From positions 1-30,868 of the IMG/VR virus record IMGVR_UViG_3300046093_000012: a DNA stretch of 30,868 nucleotides; one strand, written 5' to 3'. The translations under genes were made by a program, and so were the position numbers. The stretch comes from a virus. Position 1 is the first letter of the stretch. Every line of letters starts with the position of its first letter. The notes beneath the pieces are model-generated. The model saw only the letters and a program-made list of their open reading frames with translations, was not told where the DNA came from and made no database searches. Shown piece by piece: positions 8,328 through 13,864 of this stretch.

Positions 8328-9066
8328 TATTTTTTATTTATAAGTTTCATTTCTATTTCTGTTTTTTCCTTTTCAAATGTTAACCAAGTTAAACTTTGGG
8401 TAATTGGTAGCTTGGAAACTTCATCAAATCTTCTAACATTTCCTTGAGCAAGAGCATAGATACTTGAATACCATCCCCAACGTTTTCCAAATTGTGCTTG
8501 TTCAGAATATTCTGCAGCTCCTGATTCTCCTCCAAATAGTTTATCGTACTTTTCAACAAGTCGTTGCCTAAAGTGTAAAAAAAAACCATAGTCCCTAGCA
8601 CCACATCTAATGGTGCGTGGCGCATTACGTCAGCATATGTTACAGAACCTTTGTATTCTTCTATTTGATATTTATTTCCTAACTTATTTGTAATTGGTCT
8701 GTATAACACAGCCATTGCATTGTGCATTGTGTCCCAATCGGTAATGTAATTATCTAAATCCATATACTCGCCTGTAGACATCTCATCAAGGTTAGGTATA
8801 AACCCAAACTCTACACCACCCATTTTAAAGCGCTGTATCAACTTATTTTCTCTACTGAATAGATTGTTAATGTTAGCAGTAATTTCTGCTACATCTTTAT
8901 ATCTAATCTGTGCTACATCTTTTAAATCTATACCACAGAATAATTGCACCATTTTCTGCTGCAAAAATTCGCCTTCTTCATTGTCTTTTGCTATAGATAA
9001 AAACTTTTGGTACTGCACCAGCTTTATATCATTTAGCGTTGTTGGAATTGTTAATTCTATTTTCAT
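8327..9066 (-). CDS. Tail assembly chaperone, -1 frameshifted long form (GT-like)
   Basis: The long product shares the first 163 residues with the short form. It shifts -1 at T TTT TTT (8584-8578) and continues 83 codons from the Leu codon at 8578 to the TAA at 8329-8327, giving 246 residues. I read every codon of the -1 frame and found no stop and no ATG before its last seven codons, so a frameshift is the only obvious way to express it. The extension (FGKRWGWYSSIYALAQGNV, RRFDEVSKLPITQSLTWL) looks like real protein and ends one base into the next ATG. This is the gpG/gpGT arrangement of long-tailed phages, in which the long form recruits tape measure and tube. Confidence 0.85.
8389..9066 (-). 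CDS. Tail assembly chaperone, short form (G-like)
   Basis: The zero-frame protein has 225 residues. It begins MKIELTIPTTLNDIKLVQYQ and is mostly helical in its second half (GNDLLKSTINYLEENQELQ). It is the first large gene after terminator 9118 and the first gene of the tail block. In siphoviruses the tail chaperone sits upstream of the tape measure and has a frameshifted longer form, as found here. After the slip point at residues 162-163 the zero frame adds 62 residues (YTLGNDLLKS to YQLPKV). Its leader is TTATAAATAAAACAATACA before the ATG. No TAnnTTTG promoter lies in the short gap behind the terminator, so read-through or a phage-directed promoter is likely. Confidence 0.82.
   Translation of the reverse strand: MKIELTIPTTLNDIKLVQYQKFLSIAKDNEEGEFLQQKMVQLFCGIDLKDVAQIRYKDVAEITANINNLFSRENKLIQRFKMGGVEFGFIPNLDEMSTGEYMDLDNYITDWDTMHNAMAVLYRPITNKLGNKYQIEEYKGSVTYADVMRHAPLDVVLGTMVFFYTLGNDLLKSTINYLEENQELQNILNKHNLENVGDGIQVSMLLLKEMLEDLMKFPSYQLPKV
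8578..8584 (-). promoter_or_regulatory. -1 ribosomal frameshift slippery site
   Basis: The minus strand carries nine T residues (8585-8577) read as GTT TTT TTT TAC in the zero frame. This contains T TTT TTT in the correct phase for simultaneous P- and A-site slippage. It sits about 165 codons into the chaperone gene. The -1 frame is open from a TGA near 8631 to the TAA at 8329-8327. Transcriptional slippage on the T run is an alternative mechanism that would give similar products. Confidence 0.85.
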
Positions 9067-9117
9067 TGTATTGTTTTATTTATAAATAAACATTTTTGTT
9101 TATTGTATTAAGTGCAT

Positions 9118-9145
9118 AAAAAAAGGCAGCCATTTCTGACCACCT
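9118..9145 (-). terminator. Rho-independent terminator after the 37-aa Cys gene
   Basis: In the minus-strand RNA, AGGUGGUCA pairs with UGGCUGCCU over nine base pairs (some G-U), closed by a GAAA loop and followed by seven U residues (9124-9118). It ends the short transcript of the 65-aa and 37-aa genes, just before the tail genes. Confidence 0.88.
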
Positions 9146-9171
9146 CTTTAACCAACATATTTAAAACCTAA

Positions 9172-9285
9172 TTAATCTTCATCTGCTCGTTCACATTGTT
9201 TGTCACAATATGTTTTTTCACAAGGCTCACCGCAATACCTGCATTCATTTTCAGGGTATTCGTTTTGATAGTCGTAGTATTCCAT
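9172..9285 (-). CDS. 37-aa Cys-rich putative zinc-binding protein
   Basis: This tiny ORF reads MEYYDYQNEYPENECRYCGE and ends ERADED. It has four cysteines (C15, C18, C27, C31) in a CRYC...CDKQC arrangement, plus C21. That resembles a treble-clef zinc ribbon of the kind seen in very small phage regulators and FCS-like fingers. Strongly acidic ends flank the finger. It lies five bases after the stop of the 65-aa gene and directly before a strong terminator. Both genes share the promoter at 9516-9544. The function is unknown; binding to DNA, RNA or a host protein is possible. Confidence 0.68.
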   Translation of the reverse strand: MEYYDYQNEYPENECRYCGEPCEKTYCDKQCERADED

Positions 9286-9290
9286 ATCTA

Positions 9291-9488
9291 TTAATTTAAA
9301 ATTTCAACTTCAGCAATATTATTCAAACCTACAGTAGACCAACAAACGCCATTGAAATCTTTTATTATAGCGTGTCCTTCTCCTAAATGTTTTTCAACAT
9401 AACCTGAAGCTTTCATTACATAATATCCATCTTTGTCATAAGATTGTACTTTTGTACCTAATTTAAAATTGTCAAAATTTGCTTTCAT
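9291..9488 (-). CDS. Small protein of unknown function, promoter-proximal
   Basis: I place the start at 9488, giving 65 residues (MKANFDNFKLGTKVQSYDKD). An in-frame ATG at 9566 lies upstream of the promoter at 9516-9544, so it would not be in that transcript. The protein is a small beta-rich domain (GYYVMKASGYVEKHLGEGHA, then VGLNNIAEVEIL) with the look of a KOW- or SH3-like barrel, but I cannot assign a family. It is the first gene of a two-gene unit ended by terminator 9118. Having its own strong promoter suggests a need for expression independent of neighbouring genes. Confidence 0.68.
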   Translation of the reverse strand: MKANFDNFKLGTKVQSYDKDGYYVMKASGYVEKHLGEGHAIIKDFNGVCWSTVGLNNIAEVEILN

Positions 9489-9515
9489 AATTTCTGATTG
9501 TTTGTTTGTTGAGTA

Positions 9516-9544
9516 CAAATATACATCAGTTATTAACAATACAA
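9516..9544 (-). promoter_or_regulatory. Bacteroidota-type promoter for the 65-aa/37-aa unit
   Basis: On the minus strand, TTG (9544-9542, within TTTTG) is followed by 18 bases and then TATATTTG (9523-9516), which matches the Bacteroidota -33/-7 consensus TTG...TAnnTTTG. The start codon at 9488 lies about 28 bases downstream of the -7 box. An element nearly identical to one at the promoter at 20606 lies upstream at 9555-9575. Confidence 0.8.
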
Positions 9545-9554
9545 AACTTTTTAG

Positions 9555-9575
9555 AAATTTTAACAAAACTTTAAC
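9555..9575 (-). promoter_or_regulatory. Conserved upstream promoter element, copy 1
   Basis: This 21-base AT-rich element starts 11 bases beyond the -33 TTG of the promoter at 9516. It matches the element at 20646-20666 at 19 of 21 bases and at the same offset. Read on the minus strand it holds two GTTAAA-type half-sites about 11 bp apart, one helical turn. This suggests an UP-like or activator site. Confidence 0.55.
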
Positions 9576-9582
9576 TTTTGTT
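9562..9582. repeat. 7-bp inverted repeat upstream of the promoter at 9516
   Basis: AACAAAA (9562-9568) and TTTTGTT (9576-9582) form a perfect dyad around a 7-base spacer. It partly overlaps the conserved upstream element. The minus-strand RNA form has no U run after it, so a protein-binding site is more likely than a terminator. Confidence 0.5.
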
Positions 9583-9588
9583 TAATGT

Positions 9589-9606
9589 TTAAGGTAATAG
9601 CCTTAA
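9589..9606. repeat. Dyad TTAAGG-N6-CCTTAA, copy 1
   Basis: TTAAGG and CCTTAA flank the six bases TAATAG. The same 6+6+6 dyad is repeated 32 bp away at 9621-9638. The 32-bp step is close to three DNA turns, so bound proteins would sit on the same face. It lies upstream of the promoter at 9516 in noncoding DNA. A regulator operator or a replication-initiator site is plausible. Confidence 0.6.
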
Positions 9607-9620
9607 TAAAATTAAATTAC

Positions 9621-9638
9621 TTAAGGTTACACCCTTAA
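9621..9638. repeat. Dyad TTAAGG-N6-CCTTAA, copy 2
   Basis: The arms are identical to those at 9589-9606, with the different spacer TTACAC. The spacer includes the stop codon of the 49-aa ORF (9627-9629), so this copy overlaps the end of a gene while copy 1 is intergenic. Identical arms with different spacers suggest recognition by a dimeric protein that contacts only the arms. Confidence 0.6.
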
Positions 9639-9776
9639 ATATTGTTCAGCCACTTTATACATAGCCTGCATCTTTTTAATTTCCCCAATATTACGAGGCA
9701 GGTTAATTACTACTTCAACACCTTTTATGTGGTGGATGTAACATTGTATTACTGCTATTATATTACCGTATGTCAT
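9627..9776 (-). CDS. 49-aa ORF following terminase
   Basis: This 49-residue ORF begins MTYGNIIAVIQCYIHHIKGV and ends with a helical AMYKVAEQYLRV. It starts 19 bases after the stop of the large terminase gene in the same direction. It fills most of a gap of 230 bases. I do not recognise the family. The amphipathic C-terminal helix and a short hydrophobic N-terminal half are all that can be said. Its stop lies within one of the TTAAGG dyads. Confidence 0.58.
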   Translation of the reverse strand: MTYGNIIAVIQCYIHHIKGVEVVINLPRNIGEIKKMQAMYKVAEQYLRV

Positions 9777-9795
9777 TGTCTATTTGCTTTGCAAA

Positions 9796-10962
9796 TTAAT
9801 AAACGTAATAAGTACCCTTGTTTGGGTTTTCTAATTGTGAAGTAATTGCATAACGCATTGCATCAATAGCGTGGTTGTATGCGTCTATAGGTTTGTTTAA
9901 TTTATTACCCTGTTTGTCTGTCATCCAAATGTAGTTTCTTAATTCATTAATTAAGTTCTTGCTTCTTGATGTAACATAAACTTTATTTTGGTTAATTAAA
10001 TTAAGGCCGTAAACGATGCTATCTCTACCTTTGCTAACTGGTAACACATTGTGTCCATAACTATTTAACTCAGCTATTGATTTAGGCTCTGCACTATCAG
10101 CATAAACTATATCTTCAACGTTGTTTGTTTTAAGTAAGTCGCTAATGTCTGAATTAAGTAATCCTTTTTGGTATATTAGTTCGTCAAATATATAAGCATC
10201 ATTGTATTTGTACATTGCTATTAAAGAAGTTGGATCATTTGAATATCCCCAGTCCATTCCATAGCACAACAATCTTGCTTCTGTTGGTAAATTAATCTCT
10301 TGCCAATCTGGTATACATACTCCTTCTAAAGAACCTGTTAACCCTAATCCGTATACCTGCCACCAGTTAGCCCAATAAGCTGAAGTTAATGCCTTAACCT
10401 TTGCTGATTCTATTTCTTTTACAATAGTGTCAGCTAATGCTTCATTATCTAAATAGGTTAATGTAATAAAGTCTACATCATCTTGCGTTATTATTTCCCT
10501 ATCAACCCAAAATAAACTTGAAGGGTTATAATCTAACCATATTTCCCCACTGGTTCTAATTGCTAATTGGTAGTAAGAATCAAAGTCTACATTGTTACAC
10601 TCGTTAACATATAAAATATTCCTTCTAGCCCCACGTAATTTATCAGGCTGGTCAACTGAAAAGAATTCAATATAACTGCCGTTTCCAAATGTATATTTTA
10701 AAGTAGACTTATTAAACTGATTGTCATTGTACCTACCCAATGCCATCATTATTTTTAAGAAGTCTTTTAAAGCTCCTCTACGTAAATGCGGTATAGATTC
10801 AGATACTACACTAATCTCTAAGTTAGGTGTCTTGATTGCTCTATCTATTAATATAGGCAAAATAGAAAAGGTCTTAGAAGCAGATGTACCACCTCTAACA
10901 ACCTTTATGCGCTTTTTAAGACGCAATAACTTCTTTAAAGCTGTAGTTACTATGAATTCCAT
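9796..10962 (-). CDS. terL: Terminase large subunit
   Basis: This 388-residue packaging motor is complete. The ATPase part has a Walker A variant RGGTSASKT (residues 23-31) and a Walker B ILYVNEC (116-122) with Glu121 as the likely catalytic base. The RNase H-fold nuclease part has MDWGYSNDPTS (D237), VYADSAEP (D289) and NHAIDAMRYA (D367), which would form the metal site. This order fits the Terminase_3 family. It follows the small subunit gene by nine bases. In the circular map it precedes the tail genes and is well separated from portal and capsid genes, an unusual order. The enzyme cuts concatemeric DNA and drives it into the prohead. Confidence 0.95.
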   Translation of the reverse strand: MEFIVTTALKKLLRLKKRIKVVRGGTSASKTFSILPILIDRAIKTPNLEISVVSESIPHLRRGALKDFLKIMMALGRYNDNQFNKSTLKYTFGNGSYIEFFSVDQPDKLRGARRNILYVNECNNVDFDSYYQLAIRTSGEIWLDYNPSSLFWVDREIITQDDVDFITLTYLDNEALADTIVKEIESAKVKALTSAYWANWWQVYGLGLTGSLEGVCIPDWQEINLPTEARLLCYGMDWGYSNDPTSLIAMYKYNDAYIFDELIYQKGLLNSDISDLLKTNNVEDIVYADSAEPKSIAELNSYGHNVLPVSKGRDSIVYGLNLINQNKVYVTSRSKNLINELRNYIWMTDKQGNKLNKPIDAYNHAIDAMRYAITSQLENPNKGTYYVY

Positions 10963-10971
10963 TATTGTTGC

Positions 10972-11253
10972 TTATATGTCTCCTAAATCTTCTAAGTTGA
11001 ATATAGGCTGCTCTGTTGTAAGAGTTACATCTTTTGTTTCTCTTGGTTTACCTGCATAATAGTTATAGAACAATTGAGTGAATTTAAAATCACCTTTCTC
11101 TAATCCTTTTTCTAATGCTGCAAATGCTAATGGTTCTAATGGAGTTAACTTCTCAATTAAAGCTACCTCCTCTGCTTTAGGCTTTCTACCCGCATTTTTA
11201 TTACCACCGTTGAATTTTCTTTTATCTTCCATAGTATAATCATTTAATATCAT
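10972..11253 (-). CDS. terS: Terminase small subunit-like protein
   Basis: This protein of up to 93 residues lies directly before the large terminase. It contains KRKFNGGNKNAGRKPKAEEV, the basic Gly/Lys/Arg start found in small terminases of Bacteroidota phages, then helices (FAALEKGLEKGDFKFTQLFYNYYAGKP). Small terminases bind the packaging-initiation site and regulate the motor. The start may be at 11232 (MEDKRKF) instead of 11253, because the first seven residues look dispensable and neither start has a strong leader. Position and composition make the call good, though length is short for the family. Confidence 0.8.
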   Translation of the reverse strand: MILNDYTMEDKRKFNGGNKNAGRKPKAEEVALIEKLTPLEPLAFAALEKGLEKGDFKFTQLFYNYYAGKPRETKDVTLTTEQPIFNLEDLGDI

Positions 11254-11268
11254 TATTGAAATAATAAT

Positions 11269-11285
11269 AACTATTTCTTATAGTT
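11269..11285 (-). other. Weak hairpin upstream of small terminase gene
   Basis: AACTAT and ATAGTT (11269-11274, 11280-11285) form a six-pair AT-rich stem with a five-base loop. The minus-strand tail is ATTATTATTT, not a U run. It could be a weak attenuator or a small-terminase site. Confidence is low because AT-rich DNA makes such stems by chance. Confidence 0.25.
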
Positions 11286-11286
11286 G

Positions 11287-11454
11287 TTAAATACTCTCTA
11301 ATTCTTTTTTAACTTTGTACCAATAAGCAGATCCCGTTTCAGATATTAATTCATCAACTAATACTAAAGCACACTCTTTTGCTTCTTCATTAAATAGATC
11401 AAACTTATTCCAAAATTTATTCAATATTTGTTTTGCTTTTTCTCTTGGTTCCAT
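11287..11454 (-). CDS. Small conserved Bacteroidota phage protein
   Basis: This 55-residue ORF begins MEPREKAKQILNKFWNKFDL and continues with AKECALVLVDELISETG and WYKVKKELESI. The pattern, an AKxIxxKF helix, then CALxxVDExI, then a W/Y and KxELExL ending, is a very common small hypothetical protein in Bacteroidota phages and prophages. It starts only four bases after the previous gene, so it is part of the terminase operon. Nothing catalytic is visible. It is probably a helical adaptor or host-interaction protein. Confidence 0.7.
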   Translation of the reverse strand: MEPREKAKQILNKFWNKFDLFNEEAKECALVLVDELISETGSAYWYKVKKELESI

Positions 11455-11457
11455 ATT

Positions 11458-11658
11458 TTATTTTTTAAATGTTTCATTGTAGTATTGTTCTGGATTTAAG
11501 CTAACATTTCTATTGTTTGATTTATTAGATTCTGCTATTGCATCAATAATCTGTTGCTTTTCAATTTCTTTGGCAAATTCTAAAATATTGTTGCTAAATG
11601 AAAAATTAAATTCTTTCCACAATTTTTCGTATAACCATTCTACTGCTGTTTGTTTCAT
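11458..11658 (-). CDS. Small conserved helical protein
   Basis: This 66-residue protein begins MKQTAVEWLYEKLWKEFNF and ends with PEQYYNETFKK. The MKQTAVEWL start, an AKEIEKQQIIDA helix and an EQYYNETF ending recur in small proteins of Bacteroidota phages. No enzymatic motif is present. It is followed three bases later by another small conserved gene. The function is unknown. Confidence 0.72.
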   Translation of the reverse strand: MKQTAVEWLYEKLWKEFNFSFSNNILEFAKEIEKQQIIDAIAESNKSNNRNVSLNPEQYYNETFKK

Positions 11659-11660
11659 AA

Positions 11661-12038
11661 CTAATTATTTTGATTTAATATAAATTCATATTCATCTTTG
11701 TATTTCTGTAATCCATTCGGTCTGTTATTCAAAGCTAAAGATAATGAAGAACGATTAATACCTGTCTCCCTACATAGCTGTATCATTCCACTAAATATTT
11801 TACCATCAGACTTCCTTCTAATTGGTTTCATTCCGTGTTGTTGTTCTTTCTGCATCTTTAAACTTTTGTCAGATAGCTCTACGTAATCATATTGGTTCTT
11901 TGTATTGTGGTATTTGTTACCTTGTTTGATTTGATTTAGATTATAATAGTCTATTGCTTCCCATTTAGGTTTAGGTAAGTCCCACAAGTAAGATGTGTTA
12001 TCGTTTCTTAATATTTCTATTATTTCTGTTATCTTCAT
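11661..12038 (-). CDS. NUMOD/HTH-like DNA-binding protein
   Basis: This 125-residue protein has a C-terminal half that reads KPIRRKSDGKIFSGMIQLCR, followed by ETGINRSSLSLALNNRPNG. This resembles nuclease-associated modular (NUMOD1-like) domains and helix-turn-helix DNA binders. An aromatic-charged strand pair (KPIRRKSDGKIF) leads into a helix and then a recognition helix (INRSSLSLALN). The N-terminal half (KITEIIEILRNDNTSYLWDL) is helical with no nuclease motif that I can see. It lies upstream of the terminase genes. A transcription or packaging-site factor is plausible, and a decayed homing endonuclease is an alternative. Confidence 0.55.
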   Translation of the reverse strand: MKITEIIEILRNDNTSYLWDLPKPKWEAIDYYNLNQIKQGNKYHNTKNQYDYVELSDKSLKMQKEQQHGMKPIRRKSDGKIFSGMIQLCRETGINRSSLSLALNNRPNGLQKYKDEYEFILNQNN

Positions 12039-12042
12039 AACC

Positions 12043-12540
12043 TTATAGTCTTATGTTTTTATTCATTGAATAGAATGCTTCTAATCGTAAAGTAATTAAC
12101 TCGTGCTGTTCTGTTCCTTTAGTGTCTATTAAAAGGTTTTCTAATAGCTCTGTTATTCTGTGCTCGTATCTTGGTCTATTTCTTTCTTTATCAAGATTGT
12201 TTTCTAATTCAAATATTCTTCTTTTAAATTCTATTATCTGTAATTGGTTTACATCTGTTGTATCTTTAGCATCCGTAGTTATGTTTAAAATTGTATTCTT
12301 TAATTCTGATAACTTAGGATTGTATTCTTCATATAGACTATAGTTCTTTAAAGAATGTATCACAGTTGCGTGGTTCTTGTTTAAACTATCTCCTATTGAT
12401 TGTAAACTTCTTTTTGGATATAATTGCTTTACTAAATAAAAGTATAAGGCACGAGCTTCTATTATCTCTCTCTTTCTACATTCTTGAGTTATATCTACCT
12501 GTAATTCTTCTTTGATTATTTCTATTATTTTTTCTTCCAT
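12043..12540 (-). CDS. DnaA domain IV-like DNA-binding protein
   Basis: This 165-residue protein matches the C-terminal DNA-binding domain of DnaA (residues 18-70) but lacks the AAA+ ATPase. It reads CRKREIIEARALYFYLVKQL, then SLQSIGDSLNKNHATVIHSL. The R.IxEAR helix, SIG and NH.TV.HS correspond to the domain IV signature (DHTTVLHA in bacteria). Residues 85-150 form a coiled coil (LQIIEFKRRIFELENNLDKE). Host DnaA binds origin boxes. This protein could mark the phage origin or hinder host initiation. It overlaps nothing but is spaced only one base from the exonuclease gene. Confidence 0.75.
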   Translation of the reverse strand: MEEKIIEIIKEELQVDITQECRKREIIEARALYFYLVKQLYPKRSLQSIGDSLNKNHATVIHSLKNYSLYEEYNPKLSELKNTILNITTDAKDTTDVNQLQIIEFKRRIFELENNLDKERNRPRYEHRITELLENLLIDTKGTEQHELITLRLEAFYSMNKNIRL

Positions 12541-12541
12541 T

Positions 12542-13255
12542 TTATTCTGTTTTTAGTTTTAATAAGTTCCAACATTCAATGTATCTCTGTCTTGCTTTTC
12601 CTTTATGTATCTGTTTAAATAGTAAGTATATTTTTTTAGTGTATTGATATTGACTCTTACAATCTTTTAAATACTTTTCTGCAAACTTCTTACCATATCC
12701 TTTACAGTAGTTTACGTTATCAGCAGTATCTCCTATTATCATTTGCTCATAGAAATTATACATTGCTTCTTCTTCTGATATATCGTATATCTCTTTATGC
12801 TTAGCGTGATAGTTATACATCAAACACGGAAATTGCTTATAGTCTTTATCTATTGAAACTATTATTACGTTATCTCTTCCTATTTCTTTCGATAGTTCAT
12901 ACCAATATTTTGCTACTACATCATCTGTCTCACATCCATATCCAAATATTGAATTGTATTGCTCTTTAACAAATGAATGCATCTCATCTAACAATGGTGG
13001 TAAATTGTTGTAATCTCTATTAGCTTTGTATTTCTTTGTGATATACTTTCTAAAGTTCCCTTTACTACCTGAGAATGTTTTAACTTCATTGATCTCATAA
13101 AATTCTTCTAAGTGATTTATTATAGACATAAATACTTCATCAAATTTTGCTATAGCATCCTCTATATTTTTATGGAACCTATCATCATCCACACTTTCTT
13201 TTTTCTTATAACAGCTTGAAAATATCAAACTATCAGCATCAAATAATATTATCAT
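12542..13255 (-). CDS. FEN/PIN-type 5'-3' exonuclease
   Basis: This 237-residue enzyme resembles phage 5'-3' exonucleases/flap endonucleases. Metal ligands are visible in order: FDADSLIF (D6, D8), CETDDVVAKY (E109, D111, D112), VSIDKDYKQFP (D136, D138) and IGDTADNV (D176, D179), followed by CKGYGKKFAEKYL as the helix-hairpin-helix region. FRKYITKKYKANRD (residues 68-81) is the helical arch segment. It would remove RNA primers or resect DNA during replication and recombination. It sits next to a DnaA-like gene, in the replication/packaging unit that starts at the promoter at 13661. The assignment is strong. Confidence 0.87.
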   Translation of the reverse strand: MIILFDADSLIFSSCYKKKESVDDDRFHKNIEDAIAKFDEVFMSIINHLEEFYEINEVKTFSGSKGNFRKYITKKYKANRDYNNLPPLLDEMHSFVKEQYNSIFGYGCETDDVVAKYWYELSKEIGRDNVIIVSIDKDYKQFPCLMYNYHAKHKEIYDISEEEAMYNFYEQMIIGDTADNVNYCKGYGKKFAEKYLKDCKSQYQYTKKIYLLFKQIHKGKARQRYIECWNLLKLKTE

Positions 13256-13261
13256 AGCTTA

Positions 13262-13471
13262 TTAGTTTTGTCTTGCATCGTTAATTATTAAATTGTAGAT
13301 GTAATAATGAATGTGTATATCTCTTTCAGTTGAATCTATCATTGCTAAAAATTGATCCTCATTTAATTGCTCATTAAAGTATTCACTATAAACCCATTGC
13401 AAATCACGTTCAAGCGATTGTATCTTACTGTATATTTTTATTGTAGCTGCTTCATTCATTGTCTTGCTCAA
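13262..13471 (-). CDS. Small helical protein, unknown
   Basis: This 69-residue, probably all-helical protein begins MSKTMNEAATIKIYSKIQSL and continues with ERDLQWVYSEYFNEQLNEDQ. It overlaps the upstream gene by 20 bases, which implies coupled translation. There are no Cys or metal motifs. I do not recognise the family. Confidence 0.62.
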   Translation of the reverse strand: MSKTMNEAATIKIYSKIQSLERDLQWVYSEYFNEQLNEDQFLAMIDSTERDIHIHYYIYNLIINDARQN

Positions 13472-13637
13472 GGTTTAGTATTACATCTATTTCGTTTGTA
13501 AAGTATGCTGATTGCATCCAATCGTATTCTAAAGCTGATAGTACTGCTTTTAGTTTAAGTGCTGCGTAATCGTTTTCTAATGTCTCTAACACATAGATTA
13601 CATTTTCTAATTCTGATTTAATTTCTGTTTTTGTCAT
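13452..13637 (-). CDS. Small acidic helical protein, unknown
   Basis: This 61-residue protein is the first gene after the promoter at 13661. It begins MTKTEIKSELENVIYVLETL and is acidic and helical (ENDYAALKLKAVLSALEYDW). Small acidic proteins at the head of a phage transcription unit are often host-interaction factors, but nothing specific is visible. Its leader region has TTTAAAACAAACAGT before the ATG. The function is unknown. Confidence 0.62.
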   Translation of the reverse strand: MTKTEIKSELENVIYVLETLENDYAALKLKAVLSALEYDWMQSAYFTNEIDVILNLEQDNE

Positions 13638-13660
13638 ACTGTTTGTTTTAAATTGTTATA

Positions 13661-13691
13661 CAAATATAAACAAGTTATTTACATAAAAAAA
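13661..13691 (-). promoter_or_regulatory. Promoter for the replication/terminase unit
   Basis: The minus strand has TATATTTG at 13668-13661, the same -7 octamer as the two other promoters. The -33 element is poor (TTT, about 19-20 bases upstream). An upstream sequence at 13702-13722 partly matches the conserved element (about 15 of 21). It lies between terminator 13723-13752 and the start at 13637, so a new transcription unit begins here. Confidence 0.65.
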
Positions 13692-13722
13692 ATAAAAAGG
13701 TAAATTTTAGCATTTGCTTAAT

Positions 13723-13752
13723 AAAAAGAGGATAGCTAATTGCTACCCTCTA
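13723..13752 (-). terminator. Terminator of the early/middle operon
   Basis: The minus-strand RNA GAGGGUAGC pairs with GCUAUCCUC over nine base pairs (one G-U), with loop AAUUA and a UUUUUAUU tail. The stem contains the last codons and stop of the 42-aa ORF, so coding and termination overlap. Confidence 0.88.
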
Positions 13753-13864
13753 ATTTTTGCTTTATAATCTTTCTATAAACTGCGTTGACTCTTTCAGAGT
13801 TCAAACCTCTATTGTAATTGAATTTCATTACTCTTTGAATTCTTTGTAGTGGTGATTGCTTCAT
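13736..13864 (-). CDS. 42-aa basic coupled ORF ending in a terminator
   Basis: This 42-residue ORF reads MKQSPLQRIQRVMKFNYNRG and ends KIIKQKLEGSN. It is strongly basic and probably helical. Its ATG overlaps the TGA of the upstream MazG-like gene (ATGA at 13864-13861). Its last codons form one arm of the terminator hairpin. It fills a gap that would otherwise be unannotated. The function is unknown; nucleic-acid binding is possible from its charge. Confidence 0.65.
   Translation of the reverse strand: MKQSPLQRIQRVMKFNYNRGLNSERVNAVYRKIIKQKLEGSN

Noticed and set aside
9291-9566. Longer start at 9566 for the small gene
   Set aside because: It would put the first 26 codons upstream of the promoter at 9516-9544, where the hydrophobic MLKFLKSFVLL looks like a chance translation of AT-rich regulatory DNA. 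The start at 9488 fits better.
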